DNA of 5,535 nt, taken from positions 1-5,535 of the forward strand of contig JAABRB010000249.1 of the NCBI GenBank assembly GCA_011391185.1, written 5' to 3'. Source of the DNA: Betaproteobacteria bacterium. GTDB taxonomy: Bacteria > Pseudomonadota > Gammaproteobacteria > Burkholderiales > SG8-39. This document shows, piece after piece, positions 4,327-5,535 of this stretch; position 1 is the stretch's first letter; every line of letters begins with the position of its first letter. A program made the translations under genes and the position numbers. The notes beneath the pieces are model-generated. The model saw only the letters and a program-made list of their open reading frames with translations, ran no database searches and had not been told where the DNA came from.

Positions 4327-5535
4327 ATGATACTGGACCAGCTCGCGGCCGCGCTCTCGCCTTACCTGATTCTCGTCTGCCTTGTCGGGACGACGATCGG
4401 CATCCTGTGGGGCGCAATGCCGGGCCTCTCGACCACGATGGCGATGGCGCTGCTCATCGGCCTCTCCACCGGGATGAGCCAGGAGGTCGCCATCATGTTC
4501 ATCCTGGGCGTTTTCACCGGCAGCGCGTTCGGCGGCGCCATCTCGGCGGTGCTCATCAACATTCCCGGCACCCCGGACTCGGTGCCGACGATGATCGAGG
4601 GCTACCCGCTCGCCCTGCGCGGGGAGGGGGGGCTCGCCCTCGGCACCGCCATTGCCGGCTCGTTCCTCGGCAACTGGATCGGCATCCTGCTGCTCATCGT
4701 GTTCATTCCGCTCCTGCTCAAGCTCGCGCTTTCGTTTCAGTCCATGGAGATGTTCCTGCTCGCCATGTGGGGCATCGCGATCTCCGGGACCATGTCGTCG
4801 GGCAAGCGGCCGGTCAAGGGCTGGATCTCGGGCTGGATCGGGCTGGTGGTCTCGTTCGTCGGGCTGGACGCGATCCACGGCGCACCCCGGTTCACGTTCG
4901 GATTCGACCGGCTCGACGACGGCATCAGCTACATCCCGGTGCTGATCGGGTTGTTCGGGCTCTCCGAGGTCCTGAGGGTCCTGCCCAAGAAAAGCCCCAC
5001 CGGAATTCCCGCGGAAGTGGGCCGCGTCATTCCGCCATTCGGAATGCTGTGGAAATACGCGCGCGCGTCGTTGCGCTCCGGGCTCATCGGCACGATCGTC
5101 GGCGCAATACCCGGCGCCGGGGCGAACGTGGCCGCGTTCCTCTCCTACGACATCGGGCGGCGGCGCGCGGGGCCGGAGGAGCGTGCCAAATGGGGCAAGG
5201 GCAGCTACGAGGCCATCGTCTGCGCGGAGGTTGCCAACAACGCGAACATCGGCGGGTCGATGCTGCCGACGCTCGCGCTCGGCATCCCGGGCAGCGCCGC
5301 CGCTGCCGCATTTCTTGCCGCGCTCGAGCTGAAGAACGTGGTGGTCGGCCCGACGATGCAGATCGATCATCCCGGGCTGATCTACTTCATCTACTTCGCG
5401 CTGATCATCGCGAACCTCCTCATGTACGGCATGGCAATCGTGCTCGTGAAGCCGTGCGTGCGGCTCTTCAGCCTGCCACAGGCCCTCCTGATGCCGATGA
5501 TCCTGCCGATCTGCATACTCGGCGCGTACGCGGTG
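4327..5535 (+). CDS. TTT large permease subunit, TctA family (partial, C-terminus missing)
   Basis: The large permease of the right TTT system, open for 403 codons to the window edge; with a family length near 500, about 100 residues are missing. It is strongly hydrophobic, with many helices. Two related halves show the family's paired motifs. In the N-terminal half these are WGAMPGLSTT (28-37, Pro32-Gly33) and FGGAISAVLINIPGTPDS (68-85). In the C-terminal half they are VGAIPGAGANVAAF (258-271) and EVANNANIGGSMLPTLALGIPGS (301-323). These Pro-Gly loops are the best conserved part of TctA and are thought to line the substrate path. The ATG at 4327 lies two bases after the tctB stop and has no good Shine-Dalgarno of its own, which suggests translational coupling. 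Third gene of the receptor-tctB-tctA operon, the standard TTT order. Confidence 0.95.
   Translation, partial: MILDQLAAALSPYLILVCLVGTTIGILWGAMPGLSTTMAMALLIGLSTGMSQEVAIMFILGVFTGSAFGGAISAVLINIPGTPDSVPTMIEGYPLALRGEGGLALGTAIAGSFLGNWIGILLLIVFIPLLLKLALSFQSMEMFLLAMWGIAISGTMSSGKRPVKGWISGWIGLVVSFVGLDAIHGAPRFTFGFDRLDDGISYIPVLIGLFGLSEVLRVLPKKSPTGIPAEVGRVIPPFGMLWKYARASLRSGLIGTIVGAIPGAGANVAAFLSYDIGRRRAGPEERAKWGKGSYEAIVCAEVANNANIGGSMLPTLALGIPGSAAAAAFLAALELKNVVVGPTMQIDHPGLIYFIYFALIIANLLMYGMAIVLVKPCVRLFSLPQALLMPMILPICILGAYAV

Noticed and set aside
4288..5370. A 360-codon minus-strand frame opposite the right TctA gene.
   Set aside because: Low-complexity, charge-rich translation (Arg, Asp, Glu, His) typical of the reverse complement of a hydrophobic membrane-protein gene; the plus strand carries unmistakable TctA motifs.

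Overview
The window is GC-rich, with long shadow ORFs on both strands. It looks like a transport locus from a Gram-negative proteobacterium. The large paralogous tripartite tricarboxylate transporter (TTT) repertoire, Tat-exported receptor and LysR regulator would fit Betaproteobacteria of the Burkholderiales type. That placement is inference from family knowledge; no marker gene is present.

Layout. Bases 1-1007 are a minus-strand operon: a complete small TTT membrane subunit (TctB type, 480-1007), then the first 140 codons of a large TTT permease (TctA type, 1-420) that runs off the left edge. Bases 1008-1292 are a divergent control region with an AT-rich core. Bases 1293-2252 hold a plus-strand LysR-type regulator. 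After a 168-base gap comes a second, plus-strand TTT operon: a Tat-exported substrate receptor (TctC/Bug type, 2421-3599), a TctB-type subunit (3725-4324) and a TctA-type permease (4327 to the right edge, 403 codons, C-terminus missing).

How it works together. The right operon encodes a whole TTT system: a periplasmic receptor captures an organic acid and hands it to the TctA-TctB membrane complex, which in this family is driven by an ion gradient. The left operon encodes a second, divergent TctA-TctB pair with no receptor gene at its promoter-proximal end. Its receptor lies beyond the window, elsewhere in the genome, or is shared. The LysR gene between the two operons is the obvious candidate regulator of one or both. 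The substrate cannot be read from sequence.

Most notable non-coding signals: (1) two overlapping, mutually exclusive perfect 9-bp inverted repeats in the leader of the receptor gene (2349-2378); (2) a 17-base word (15/17 identical) in both control regions, at 1181-1197 and 2267-2283, in the same orientation relative to each transporter operon; (3) a TATG-N9-CATA dyad with LysR T-N11-A geometry (1213-1229); (4) a strong stem-loop between the receptor gene and the membrane genes (3638-3675). No RNA genes, mobile elements or CRISPR arrays were seen.
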